A stretch of DNA of 64,000 nucleotides from the NCBI GenBank assembly GCA_963798445.1, contig CAWCTH010000003.1, positions 124,001 to 188,000 on the forward strand, in the 5' to 3' direction. Source of the stretch: DASXAI01 sp963798445. Lineage in GTDB: Bacteria > Actinomycetota > Acidimicrobiia > Acidimicrobiales > Ilumatobacteraceae. The notes beneath the pieces are model-generated. The model was given only the letters and a program-made list of their open reading frames with translations. It did not search any database and was not told where the DNA came from. Shown one piece after another: positions 34,241 to 41,915 of the stretch. A program made the position numbers and the translations under genes. How positions within the stretch are numbered: the stretch's first letter is position 1; every line of letters starts with the position of its first letter.

Positions 34241-34726
34241 ATGGGGGTCGAGCGGTTCCCAATCGAGTCCGGGCACATCTTGCTGTTCGCCCGGGCCATC
34301 GGCGACACCAACCCGGCGTACTACGGGGCGCTGACGGGCGACGACGTCGTGCCGGCGCCACCGACGTTCGTCCAGTCGAGCGCCCAGTTCGACCCGGACT
34401 ACTTCCTGCGTCCCAAGCCGGGCGAGCCGTGGTTCGGCTCCGGGCGCACCGCCACCGGCAAGGTCTCTTCAGGGGGCGGCGGCGGAGGCGGCGGTGGCGG
34501 GCTCCACGCCGAGCAGCACTACGAGTACCACCAGCCGCTGCGGGCCGGCGAGATCCTCACCGGCACCGACGTGCCCGGCAAGACCTGGGAGAAGGAAGGC
34601 CGCCGGGGCGGCAAGCTGCTGTTCTCGGAGAGCGTGATCGAGTACCGCAACGCCAAGGGCGAGCTGGTCGTGACCGCCCGGGGCGTCGGTGTGCGCACCG
34701 AGAAGGTCGTGGAGCAGGGGAGCTGA
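34241..34726 (+). CDS. MaoC N-terminal-like dehydratase, HadA-type subunit
   Basis: A 161-aa hot-dog protein matching the non-catalytic subunit of FAS-II-type (3R)-hydroxyacyl dehydratases: GHILLFARAIGDTNPAYYG, VPAPPTFVQSS and EQHYEYHQPLRAGE. A run of ten Gly residues (about 34472-34501) interrupts the loop before HAEQHYEYH. GGAGG five bases before the ATG at 34241 fixes the start. It is one base from the HadB-like gene, with which it should form a heterodimer. Confidence 0.85.
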   Translation: MGVERFPIESGHILLFARAIGDTNPAYYGALTGDDVVPAPPTFVQSSAQFDPDYFLRPKPGEPWFGSGRTATGKVSSGGGGGGGGGGLHAEQHYEYHQPLRAGEILTGTDVPGKTWEKEGRRGGKLLFSESVIEYRNAKGELVVTARGVGVRTEKVVEQGS

Positions 34727-34727
34727 G

Positions 34728-35135
34728 ATGGCCGACGTGAAGGTAGGCGACAAGAAGGAGCTGGTCCTGGTGGAGGACCTGACCCGGACGCAGATCGTGC
34801 AGTACGCCGGCGCCTCGGGCGACTACAACCCGCTGCATTCCGACGACAAGTTCACCACCGAGGTGGCCGGGTATCCGTCGGTGTTCGCTCACGGCATGCT
34901 CACGATGGGCATGACCGGGCGCATCATCACCGACTGGTTCGGGGTCGAGTCGTTGAAGAACTACGGCGTCCGGTTCGTGAAGCAGGTCTTCCCCGGCGAC
35001 AAGCTGACGGCCACGGCGGAGGTCACGGCCGTGCGCGACGACGGCGGCCAGCAGGTGGCCGACGTCGCCGTGTCGACCGTCAACCAGGACGGCGACGCCG
35101 TGCTGACCGGGACGGCCACGGTCCGCCTGAGCTGA
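34728..35135 (+). CDS. MaoC-like dehydratase, HadB-type catalytic subunit
   Basis: A 135-aa hot-dog dehydratase with the hydratase-2 motif YAGASGDYNPLHSDDKF, whose Asp and His are catalytic, and the VFAHGMLTMGMTGRII helix. With the HadA-like partner it would dehydrate or hydrate (3R)-hydroxyacyl thioesters in fatty-acid elongation or side-chain catabolism. The ATG at 34728 directly follows the HadA-like stop. The next gene, an enoyl-CoA hydratase, starts six bases later. Confidence 0.9.
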   Translation: MADVKVGDKKELVLVEDLTRTQIVQYAGASGDYNPLHSDDKFTTEVAGYPSVFAHGMLTMGMTGRIITDWFGVESLKNYGVRFVKQVFPGDKLTATAEVTAVRDDGGQQVADVAVSTVNQDGDAVLTGTATVRLS

Positions 35136-35141
35136 CTCGCC

Positions 35142-35939
35142 GTGCCCGGCCGCTACGACGACTTCCCGAGCCTGAGCTTCGACGAGCCCGAGCCCGGCAT
35201 CCTGCGCATCACGCTGGACGGGCCAGGGCTCAACGCCGTGTCGCCGGCCATGCACCGGGAGCTGGCCGACGTGTGGCCGGCCGTCGATCGGGACGACTCG
35301 GTGCGGGTCGTGATCCTGCAGGGGGCCGGGAAGGCGTTCTCGGCCGGGGGCAGCTTCGACCTGATCGACGGTCTCACGAAGGACCACGACACCCGGGTCC
35401 GCGTCCTGCGCGAGGCGCGTGACCTGGTCTACAACGTCATCAACTGCTCCAAGCCGATCATCTCTGCCATTCACGGCCCCGCTGTCGGGGCCGGTCTGGT
35501 GGCGGCCCTGCTGGCCGACATCTCGATCGCCACCCGCACCGCCCGCATCATCGACGGCCACACCCGCCTCGGCGTGGCCGCCGGCGATCACGCCGCCATC
35601 TGCTGGCCGCTGCTGTGCGGCATGGCCAAGGCCAAGTACTACCTGCTCACGTGCGAGACCTTGACCGGCGAGGAAGCCGAGCGCATCGGGCTCATCTCGC
35701 TCGTCGTCGACGACGGCGAGGCGCAGGCCAAGGCGCTGGAGGTGGCCCGCACGCTGGCCAACGGGGCCACCTCCGCCATCCAGTGGACGAAGCTCACGCT
35801 CAACAACTGGTACCGGGTGATGGGGCCGGCCTTCGACGCCAGCCTGGCGTTCGAGTTCATCGGCTTCGCCGGGTCCGAAGCAGCCGAAGGGCTGGCGTCG
35901 CACGTCGAGAAGCGTGCTCCCGACTTCCACCGCCCGTGA
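35142..35939 (+). CDS. Enoyl-CoA hydratase/isomerase family protein
   Basis: A 265-aa crotonase-fold protein: GPGLNAVSPAMHRELADVW, the oxyanion-hole strand GAGKAFSAGGSFDLI and the second oxyanion region AIHGPAVGAGLVAALLADISIA. The Glu pair of classical hydratases is not obvious (HTRLGVAAGDHAAICWP replaces the usual E-containing stretch), so it may act as isomerase, dehalogenase or hydrolase. GTG start right after the HadB-like gene; the three genes look like one lipid-metabolism operon. Confidence 0.88.
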   Translation: MPGRYDDFPSLSFDEPEPGILRITLDGPGLNAVSPAMHRELADVWPAVDRDDSVRVVILQGAGKAFSAGGSFDLIDGLTKDHDTRVRVLREARDLVYNVINCSKPIISAIHGPAVGAGLVAALLADISIATRTARIIDGHTRLGVAAGDHAAICWPLLCGMAKAKYYLLTCETLTGEEAERIGLISLVVDDGEAQAKALEVARTLANGATSAIQWTKLTLNNWYRVMGPAFDASLAFEFIGFAGSEAAEGLASHVEKRAPDFHRP

Positions 35940-35954
35940 TGGCACCATCGGGGG

Positions 35955-36371
35955 GTGGACGAGCTGGTCACTCCCGCCGGGTTGCGGCTCGATCCGGGGT
36001 CGGTGTCGTGGACCAGCACCCGTAGCGGCGGCCCCGGCGGCCAGCACGCCAACACCAGCGACACCGCCATCACCGTGACGCTCGACGTCGTGGCCTCGGG
36101 CCTCCCCGACGTCGTCCGGGAGCGCATCATCGCCGGTCTCGGCGAGGTCGTGACGGCTCGTTCCGCCGACACCCGTTCACAGTGGCGCAACCGCCAGCTC
36201 GCATGGGAGCGCCTGGCCGAGCGCCTCGACGCCGCCGCCCGGCCGCCGCGTCCCCGCCACAGCACGCGACCCAGCCGCGCCGCCAAGGCCGAGCGGCTCG
36301 ACGACAAGCGCCGCCGCAGCGAGATCAAGCGCCGCCGGCAGCGACCCGGGGGCGCCGGCAGCGACGAGTGA
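35955..36371 (+). CDS. arfB: Alternative ribosome-rescue release factor ArfB (YaeJ-like)
   Basis: A 138-aa class-I-release-factor-like protein. The peptidyl-tRNA-hydrolysing GGQ motif is in RSGGPGGQHANTSDTA near residues 24-39; the strand-helix pattern DVVRERIIAGLGEVVTARSADTRSQWRNR follows and the C-terminus is a long basic tail (KRRRSEIKRRRQR) that in ArfB enters the empty mRNA channel of stalled ribosomes. No codon-recognition domain is present. GTG start about 15 bp after the preceding stop, probably last gene of that unit. Confidence 0.88.
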   Translation: MDELVTPAGLRLDPGSVSWTSTRSGGPGGQHANTSDTAITVTLDVVASGLPDVVRERIIAGLGEVVTARSADTRSQWRNRQLAWERLAERLDAAARPPRPRHSTRPSRAAKAERLDDKRRRSEIKRRRQRPGGAGSDE

Positions 36372-36374
36372 CCC

Positions 36375-36401
36375 GGGTCAGCGGGGTCAGCGGGGTCAGC
36401 G
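36375..36401 (+). repeat. Three tandem 9-bp units
   Basis: GGGTCAGCG repeated three times without mismatch, between the arfB stop and the 3' end of the opposite 148-aa gene. Each unit carries TGA on the minus strand, so copy-number change would hardly alter that protein. Confidence 0.7.
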
Positions 36402-36842
36402 GGTGATCCACGGCGTGACCAAGCGGCCCACCACCCGGATCCGAAACGACGTCCCGTCGGCGATCACACGGAAGCGGCCGAACTCGTCGGCCGCCACGGT
36501 GACCCTGTCGTGGCCGACGGTCTCCACCTCGATCTGGGCCGGCTCGGCCGGCTGCAGCTCACCCACGATGGTGCGCCCGTCGCCGAGCAGTTCCAGGTCG
36601 ATCGTGAGGTGGTCGTTGGCCACCGTGACGATGCGGGCCGCGGCCTCCTCGGCGCGGGTGAGGGCCACCTCGGGTTGGCGCGAGTCGTAGACGAGGCCGG
36701 CCAGTTCGGCGTCCACGGTCACGAGCCCGACGGCGCCGTAGGCGGCGTCGAGGGCCGTCGCCGGCACCCGTTCCACCCCGTCGAGGCCTCGGCCCACCAG
36801 ACGCTCGAGGGCATCGTCGTTCGCAGGGTCGAGGGGGCTCAT
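36396..36842 (-). CDS. 148-aa protein of the S8/sigma operon, carboxypeptidase-regulatory-like
   Basis: Third gene of the operon with the S8 peptidase and sigma factor, coupled to the latter by ATGA. Residues 1-60 are helical and acidic; residues about 60-148 form successive beta strands (RIVTVANDHLTIDLELLGDGRTIVGELQPAEPAQIEVETV, TVAADEFGRFRVIADGTSFRIRVVG) resembling a carboxypeptidase-regulatory-like or transthyretin-type beta-sandwich. No transmembrane segment or signal peptide. It might be an anti-sigma or effector-binding partner of the sigma factor, judged only from position. Function unknown. Confidence 0.7.
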   Translation of the reverse strand: MSPLDPANDDALERLVGRGLDGVERVPATALDAAYGAVGLVTVDAELAGLVYDSRQPEVALTRAEEAAARIVTVANDHLTIDLELLGDGRTIVGELQPAEPAQIEVETVGHDRVTVAADEFGRFRVIADGTSFRIRVVGRLVTPWITR

Positions 36843-37465
36843 GCTGCTCCGCCGTTCAAGTAGGGGACGAGGGCGCCGCGCAACCGTTGGAGGTAACGCT
36901 GGCGAGTGGGGCCGATCGAGCCCACGGGGATGTCGAGCAGCGTCGCGATCTCCTCGTAGCTCAACGGTGGCACGGTGGTGAGCAGCCGCAGCAGCGCCTG
37001 GGCCGGCGGCGGCAGCGTGGCGAAGGCGGCCATCACGGCCGAGAGCAGTTCGTCATCGAGCAGCGCCCGATCGTGGTCGCCGGGCAGGACCTCGCGCAGC
37101 GGGAGGACGTCGGTGGGCACCAGCCGGCGGCGGGTCCGGCAAACGGCATTGGCCTCGTTGCGCGCCGTCGTCGCCAACCACTTCGGTAGGGCCCTCGGCT
37201 CGCGCAGCGATGAGAGCTTCTCGAAGAGGCGATAGAACGTGGACGCGAAGGCCTCCTCCCGGTCGCTGGCGCTCAGGTCGTAGGTGCTGAGCACCTTCCA
37301 CACCAGCCCGGAGAAGCGGTCAACGAGGTTGCGCCACGCCGGCTCGTCGCCGGCGAGGGCGCGCTCGATCAGACCAGGCAGCTCTTCGATCCACGCCGTG
37401 GTGGTCCGCATCGTCAACGTTGCGCCGTCGTCGGTGGGGCCGGCGTTCCTTCGCTGGGAGGTCAT
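36839..37465 (-). CDS. RNA polymerase sigma factor, sigma-70/ECF family
   Basis: A 208-aa sigma factor with regions 2 and 4 only. Region 2: AWRNLVDRFSGLVWKVLSTYDLSASDREEAFASTFYRLFEKLSSLREPRALPKWL spanning residues about 42-96; region 4: LLRLLTTVPPLSYEEIATLLDIPVGSIGPTRQRYLQRLRGAL near the C-terminus, including the recognition helix. The ATG at 37465 overlaps the S8 peptidase stop (ATGA); a second Met at 37411 is an alternative start. Encoded between a protease and a small protein, it is probably controlled by them, but its target promoters are unknown. Confidence 0.9.
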   Translation of the reverse strand: MTSQRRNAGPTDDGATLTMRTTTAWIEELPGLIERALAGDEPAWRNLVDRFSGLVWKVLSTYDLSASDREEAFASTFYRLFEKLSSLREPRALPKWLATTARNEANAVCRTRRRLVPTDVLPLREVLPGDHDRALLDDELLSAVMAAFATLPPPAQALLRLLTTVPPLSYEEIATLLDIPVGSIGPTRQRYLQRLRGALVPYLNGGAA

Positions 37466-39084
37466 TGGCACAGCGGGCGCACGGCGAGCTGGTTCACCAC
37501 CGTGCCGTAGCAGCGGAGGCGGTACAGCCCATCCTGGTCGATGATCGCCTCGACGGCGTCGTACGGCGAGAACGGCGGACGGGGGTCGGCCGGTTCTTCC
37601 TGCAACTTGGCCGCCTGCACGGCCCGGGCCAGCACCGCCGTGACCACCGGCGCGGAGAACGACGTGCCCGACCAGATCGCCCAGCCCTTGAACTCGTCCG
37701 GGTCGACGCCGTACTTCTCGCGCTCGCGCCCCTGGCTGTAGTTGAAGAACGTCGACACGATGTCGACTCCCGGAGCGCACGCCCGCACCCACGAGCCCCA
37801 GTTGCTGAACGGCGCCGGACCGTCATGGCCGAGCGCGGCCACGCTCACCACACCGGGGAAGGCGGCGGGGAACGCCTTGCGGCTGACGCCGTCGTTGCCG
37901 GCCGAGGCGACCACCACGATGCCCTGCTTCATCGCTGCCTGGATGGCCTTGTGGAGGCAGTCGGCGGCCTTGTCCTCGAGGGCATAACCGCTGAAGGAGA
38001 GGTTGAGGAAGTGCGGCGGGTGCTCCTGGGTGATGATCGTCTCGATGAGCTTGGCGATGTCGAACTCGTTCCCGTCGCCATAGGCGGTGAGCGGGCTGTA
38101 GATCTTCAGCCCGCAGCCCGGGGCGATGCGGGCGATCAGGCCGCCGATGAAGGTGCCGTGCCCGGCCACCGGATCCAGGTAACGGTCCTTGTCACCATCG
38201 GGCTCGGCGTCGCCGTCACCGTCGACGTCGCTCTGGGAATCGGCCACCGGTGCCACCGCCGCGTCGGGCGAGAAGCCGTTGTCCAGGACGGCGATGCGCA
38301 CGGCGGCCGTCGCCCACGGCTGCACCTTGCCGATGTTGTTCTTCGAGACACCGAGCAGTGGCATGGCCTGACTGCGGCGCTGCCCGGTGAGCCGGTAGGT
38401 GACGCCCTCGCCGGACGGGTAAGCCTTGGCCACGTAGACGGGATTCGGGTAGACGCCGCTGGCCGGTGCGGCAGTCGGCGTGGCGGGGCATTGGCACTTG
38501 TCGGCGTCGTCGCAGGCGCAATGCGAGGCGATCAGCGCGGGGCTGCCATATCCCGGGTTTCCGTACACCGGGTTTCCGTACACCGGATTGCCATACACCG
38601 GATTGCCATACACCGGGTTTCCGTACACCGGATTGCCATACACCGGGTTGCCGTACACCGGGTTTCCGTACACCGGGTTGCCGTACACCGGATTGCCATA
38701 CACCGGATTGCCGTACACCGGGTTGGCGGCGACGTCGCCGGGGCCGGCATCCAGGAAGAAGACGTGCAGCGGCTGCGCCTTGATCCCGGCGGCGCGCAGG
38801 CGACGCACCACGCTCAGCACGTCACCGTCGTACTGCCAACGGGTGTAACCCCCGGCGACGTCGCTGCGCTCGGAACCTTCGCACGGTTGCTCGACGATCA
38901 CCCGCTGTGCGCCCGGCGCCAGGGCCCGGACGGCGGCGCCGGTCTCGTCGGCACCGACCAGGAAGTGGTTGGGCACGTAGGCGAACGAATCGTCGCCGCC
39001 GGCAAAGCGCACGCGCGCCGCCCAGCTCCGTTTGGCTTCGTCGACCGGTGGCTGGTGTCCGTCCGGATCCGCAGCAGCAGTCAT
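37462..39084 (-). CDS. Cytoplasmic S8 (subtilisin-like) serine peptidase with NPVYG pentapeptide repeats
   Basis: A 540-aa subtilase. Residues 1-119 form a non-secretory N-terminal domain (FAYVPNHFLVGA, VIVEQP, HVFFLDAGPGD) resembling a propeptide or inhibitor. Residues about 120-180 are eleven NPVYG units and one NPGYG. A short Cys cluster HCACDDADKCQC follows. The peptidase domain has Asp in IAVLDNGFSPD (about 267), His in GHGTFIGGLIA (about 309), Asn in SAGNDG and Ser in SGTSFSAPVV (about 476), so the triad is complete. No signal peptide or membrane anchor, so it acts inside the cell. The ATG at 39084 has AAGGGG upstream. First gene of an operon with the sigma factor and divergent from TPR-CHAT. 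Confidence 0.92.
   Translation of the reverse strand: MTAAADPDGHQPPVDEAKRSWAARVRFAGGDDSFAYVPNHFLVGADETGAAVRALAPGAQRVIVEQPCEGSERSDVAGGYTRWQYDGDVLSVVRRLRAAGIKAQPLHVFFLDAGPGDVAANPVYGNPVYGNPVYGNPVYGNPVYGNPVYGNPVYGNPVYGNPVYGNPVYGNPVYGNPGYGSPALIASHCACDDADKCQCPATPTAAPASGVYPNPVYVAKAYPSGEGVTYRLTGQRRSQAMPLLGVSKNNIGKVQPWATAAVRIAVLDNGFSPDAAVAPVADSQSDVDGDGDAEPDGDKDRYLDPVAGHGTFIGGLIARIAPGCGLKIYSPLTAYGDGNEFDIAKLIETIITQEHPPHFLNLSFSGYALEDKAADCLHKAIQAAMKQGIVVVASAGNDGVSRKAFPAAFPGVVSVAALGHDGPAPFSNWGSWVRACAPGVDIVSTFFNYSQGREREKYGVDPDEFKGWAIWSGTSFSAPVVTAVLARAVQAAKLQEEPADPRPPFSPYDAVEAIIDQDGLYRLRCYGTVVNQLAVRPLCQ
38546..38725 (-). repeat. Twelve tandem 15-bp units encoding NPVYG
   Basis: Exact 15-bp periodicity over 180 bp inside the S8 gene. 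Units vary at two or three synonymous positions (AAC/AAT, CCG/CCC, GGA/GGC/GGT type changes), and the last unit encodes NPGYG. The repeats keep frame and encode a flexible Tyr-rich linker. Confidence 0.95.
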
Positions 39085-39179
39085 GGTGGTTCCCCTTCGC
39101 GTCCGAGCCAGAACATGAGTCGACGAGACTCGCCCTGATACATCTGGAAAGCCGGCGAGCCGCGAACGGCCACCAACCC

Positions 39180-39185
39180 TATGAT
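39180..39185 (+). promoter_or_regulatory. -10-like box of a leaderless promoter (TPR-CHAT)
   Basis: TATGAT, the best -10 match among the plus-strand starts here, eight bases before the GTG at 39194. The 109-bp divergent region also has the inverted repeat GAGTC-GACGA-GACTC at about 39118-39132, a possible operator. Confidence 0.45.
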
Positions 39186-39193
39186 CGCCAGCC

Positions 39194-40792
39194 GTGGCGA
39201 TCCGCACGCCGGTCTCGCGCGACGAGGTGTTGGCGCTCGCCGCGCAACGCCACGGCGATCCAGCGGCGGCACTGGACGTCGTCACGACCCTCCTGGGTGA
39301 CGGTGGCATCGATGCCGACACCGCCAGCATCGCCCACTGGGTCCGGGGGCTGGCGCTGCACGAGCTGGACCGCCTTGACGAGGCCGAGGCGGAGTTCCGA
39401 TCGGCGATCGCGCTCGCCACCAGCCACGGCCTCGCCGACGCCGAGGCCCGAGCCCGCGGCAACCTGGCCATCTCGTTGCTCCAGCAAGGGGCCGTGGCGG
39501 AGGCGCGCCGAGAGCTGACGCTCGCCCGGGAGGTGGCACCGCCGTCGGCCACCGGCCCGGTGCTCGTCCTGGCCGCGCTGTTCGAGCAGCGCACCGGGCG
39601 CCACGACGAAGCCCTGCGGCTGTACGAACTCGCCCTCCCCCACCTGAATGCCGCCGCCGACACCGCCAGCCTGGGTGTGCTGCACCTGAACCGCGGCGTC
39701 ATCTACGCCTATCGAGGCCGGTTCGGCGCGGCGCGGCGCGATCGGGGGCAGGCCGAGCGCATCGCCGCCGCCGAGGATCTGCTGATCCTGGGCGCCATGG
39801 CGGCCCACAACCTCGGCTTCGCCGAAGGTCGCCGCGGCCGGCTGGCCGATGCGCTGCTCGCCCTCGACCGGGCCGAGGACCGCTACCGGCGCCAGCAGAA
39901 CGCCACCCGGCAGCTACCGGTGCTGCACACCGACCGGGCCGAGGTGATGCTGCTGGCAGGACTCAGCGACGATGCCCGCATCGAGGCCCAAGCGGCCGTC
40001 GACGGGTTGCTCGCCACCAACAACGTCGCCGACCTCCACGAAGCGCGCCTGTTGCTGGCCCGCGCCTGCCTCGCCACCGGCGATCCCGCGGAAGCCAAGC
40101 GTCATGCCATCGCGGCGGCGCGCGGCCTGCGGGCCACGCAACGGACCCAATGGGCCGGTCTGGCCCTGTATGTGGGTGTCCAGGCTCAGCTCGACGCCGT
40201 CGACGGGCGGACGCGCGCGTCGTCGCGTCTCCTCGAGCGATGTGCCAGGATCGCCGCCCTCTTGGCCCGCAGCGGCTGGCCCGTCGAGGCCCGTGACCTA
40301 CGCTGTTGGGCTGCCCGTCTGGCGACCGCCGCCGGCGACGTCGGCCGGGCGGACACCGAGTTGCGCGAAGCCAGGTCGATACGGTCCCGCGGCGCCGCCG
40401 CCCATCGGGCCAACTACTGGGTGGCGGTGGCGCAGTCGAAGGTGGCCGCCGGCGACGGGCGCGGCGCCCGCACGTCACTGCGCCGGGGCCTCGCCGAGAT
40501 CCAGCGGCTCGGCAACGTGGCCACCGGCGCCGTCGAGGTACGCACGGCGAGAGCACGATTCACCGGGGAGCTGGCTCAGCTCGGGATCGACCTCGCCGTC
40601 GCCTCGGGCCGCGGCCTCGAGACGTTGCGATGGGCCGAACGCCAGCGGGCCAGTGCCCTACGGTTCTCGTCCGTGCCGGCGCCGTCGTCGTCGCCGGTAG
40701 CCCGTGACCTGGCCGAGCTTCGGGCCACGACCGCCACGACCGCCACGGCCGCCACGGCCGACTACGTCCGACACCGAACGAGCGATCCGTGA
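39194..40792 (+). CDS. TPR-repeat half of a TPR-CHAT protein
   Basis: A 532-aa all-helical protein of tandem tetratricopeptide repeats (for example GLALHELDRLDEAEAEFRSAIALA and GRLADALLALDRAEDRYRRQ), ending with LRWAERQRASALRFSS, the conserved helix that precedes CHAT domains. The last 20 residues (Thr/Ala-rich, then YVRHRTSDP) are out of register: the +1 frame continues ERAIREQSLRAHL into the CHAT domain. One extra base near 40755-40775 would explain the split, so this and the next ORF are probably one gene of about 870 codons. GTG start behind TATGAT. No signal peptide. Confidence 0.85.
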   Translation: MAIRTPVSRDEVLALAAQRHGDPAAALDVVTTLLGDGGIDADTASIAHWVRGLALHELDRLDEAEAEFRSAIALATSHGLADAEARARGNLAISLLQQGAVAEARRELTLAREVAPPSATGPVLVLAALFEQRTGRHDEALRLYELALPHLNAAADTASLGVLHLNRGVIYAYRGRFGAARRDRGQAERIAAAEDLLILGAMAAHNLGFAEGRRGRLADALLALDRAEDRYRRQQNATRQLPVLHTDRAEVMLLAGLSDDARIEAQAAVDGLLATNNVADLHEARLLLARACLATGDPAEAKRHAIAAARGLRATQRTQWAGLALYVGVQAQLDAVDGRTRASSRLLERCARIAALLARSGWPVEARDLRCWAARLATAAGDVGRADTELREARSIRSRGAAAHRANYWVAVAQSKVAAGDGRGARTSLRRGLAEIQRLGNVATGAVEVRTARARFTGELAQLGIDLAVASGRGLETLRWAERQRASALRFSSVPAPSSSPVARDLAELRATTATTATAATADYVRHRTSDP

Positions 40793-41816
40793 GCAGTCGT
40801 TGCGAGCCCACCTGGAGCTCGATCGGCTGCCGCCGCTGTCGGTGGCCCAGCTCCGCGGCCGCCTCAGCGACACGACGCTGGTCGAACTCGTGCAGAGCGC
40901 AGGCGAGCTCCACGCGGTGGTGCTCACGGACCGCTCGTGCCACCTGTACGACGTGGGCGCGGTCGAGGCGGTGACGGCGGCCAACGACTTCGTGCTGTTC
41001 GCCCTGCGGCGACTCGCCATCCGGCGCGGCGATCGGGCCGCCGGCGCGGTCGGCTCACTGCGCCAGGCCTGCGACGAGCTGGACCAGCTCTTGTTCGGCC
41101 GGCTCCGTCTCCCCGACGGCCCCATCGTCGTGGTGCCCACCGGCTCCCTTCACCAGATCCCGTGGGCCGCCCTGCCCACCTTGGCCGGCCGGGACGTCAC
41201 CGTGGCGCCGAGCGCGACCATGTGGCTACGCGCCGCGGCCGCTGCCCACCACGAGTCGCCGCGGCTGTTGTTCATCGCCGGGCCCGGGCTGCCCGGTGCC
41301 AGCAATGAGGTGCGCCACCTGGCGGCCCACTACGACAACGCCGTGACGTTGGCTGACGACGACGCCACGGTCGCCGCCGCGCTGGCGGCGATGGAGGATG
41401 CCGACTTCGTCCAGATCGCCGCTCATGGCCGCTTCCGCGCCGACAGTCCCATGTTCTCCCATCTCGCCCTGTTCGACGGACCGCTGACGATCTACGACCT
41501 CGAGCGATTGCGATCGGCTCCCGAGGTCGTGACCCTGTCTGCCTGTCAGGCGGCCTCGGCGCGCGTGTACCTCGGTGACGAGATCCTCGGAACGGCCAGC
41601 GTCCTGTTGGGCCTCGGCGTGCGCACGGTCGTGGCGCCGCTCGTCGATGTGCCCGACGAAGCGACCGCTCGATTGATGGTGGCGATGCACGATCATCTCC
41701 GCAAAGGCGACCCGTGCCACCGCGCCCTGCGCATGGCGGCCGCCGAGATGCGCGATGGTGGCGATCCACTGGAATGGATGGCGGCGGCGTCGTTCATCGC
41801 CATTGGCGCGGCTTGA
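40704..41816 (+). CDS. CHAT-domain (caspase-like) peptidase half of TPR-CHAT
   Basis: CHAT-domain protease. True homology begins near 40767 (ERAIREQSLRAHLELDRLPPLSVAQLRGRL); the first 20 residues of the ORF are a Pro/Arg frame artefact. Caspase-like catalytic pair: His in IAAHGRFRADSPMFSHLAL and Cys in VTLSACQAASARVYLGDEILG. GSLHQIPWAALP and VVAPLVDVPDEATARLMVAMHDHLRKG are other CHAT landmarks. CHAT proteases are known from Craspase (Csx29) and bacterial gasdermin systems, where they cleave a specific protein after a trigger. Here the neighbours are a second protease, a sigma factor and Lsr2. If truly separate, it would need a TTG start near 40799. Confidence 0.88.
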   Translation: MTWPSFGPRPPRPPRPPRPTTSDTERAIREQSLRAHLELDRLPPLSVAQLRGRLSDTTLVELVQSAGELHAVVLTDRSCHLYDVGAVEAVTAANDFVLFALRRLAIRRGDRAAGAVGSLRQACDELDQLLFGRLRLPDGPIVVVPTGSLHQIPWAALPTLAGRDVTVAPSATMWLRAAAAAHHESPRLLFIAGPGLPGASNEVRHLAAHYDNAVTLADDDATVAAALAAMEDADFVQIAAHGRFRADSPMFSHLALFDGPLTIYDLERLRSAPEVVTLSACQAASARVYLGDEILGTASVLLGLGVRTVVAPLVDVPDEATARLMVAMHDHLRKGDPCHRALRMAAAEMRDGGDPLEWMAAASFIAIGAA

Positions 41817-41829
41817 CCGCCGACTTTCC

Positions 41830-41848
41830 TGACCACATTTTGACCACA
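41830..41848 (+). promoter_or_regulatory. Direct repeat TGACCACA x2 upstream of lsr2
   Basis: TGACCACA at 41830-41837 and 41841-41848, eleven bases apart (one helical turn), 68 bp before the lsr2 ATG. The second copy overlaps TTGACC, a -35-like hexamer. Possible operator; no -10 is convincing. Confidence 0.35.
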
Positions 41849-41915
41849 AACCGGACTTGCGAATCGTCGGCTCCGGACGGTTACCTGTTTGCACCCCCAT
41901 GCTGATAGGAGCGCC

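Noticed and set aside
38546..38725. Regular 15-bp repeats resembling a CRISPR array
   Set aside because: There are no spacers, the period is 15 bp, and the tract is in frame inside a conserved peptidase gene.
38480..38848. Plus-strand ORFs over the same repeats (GLPYTG and TGFRTP type peptides)
   Set aside because: They are mirror readings of the coding repeat; no start signal and no homology outside it.
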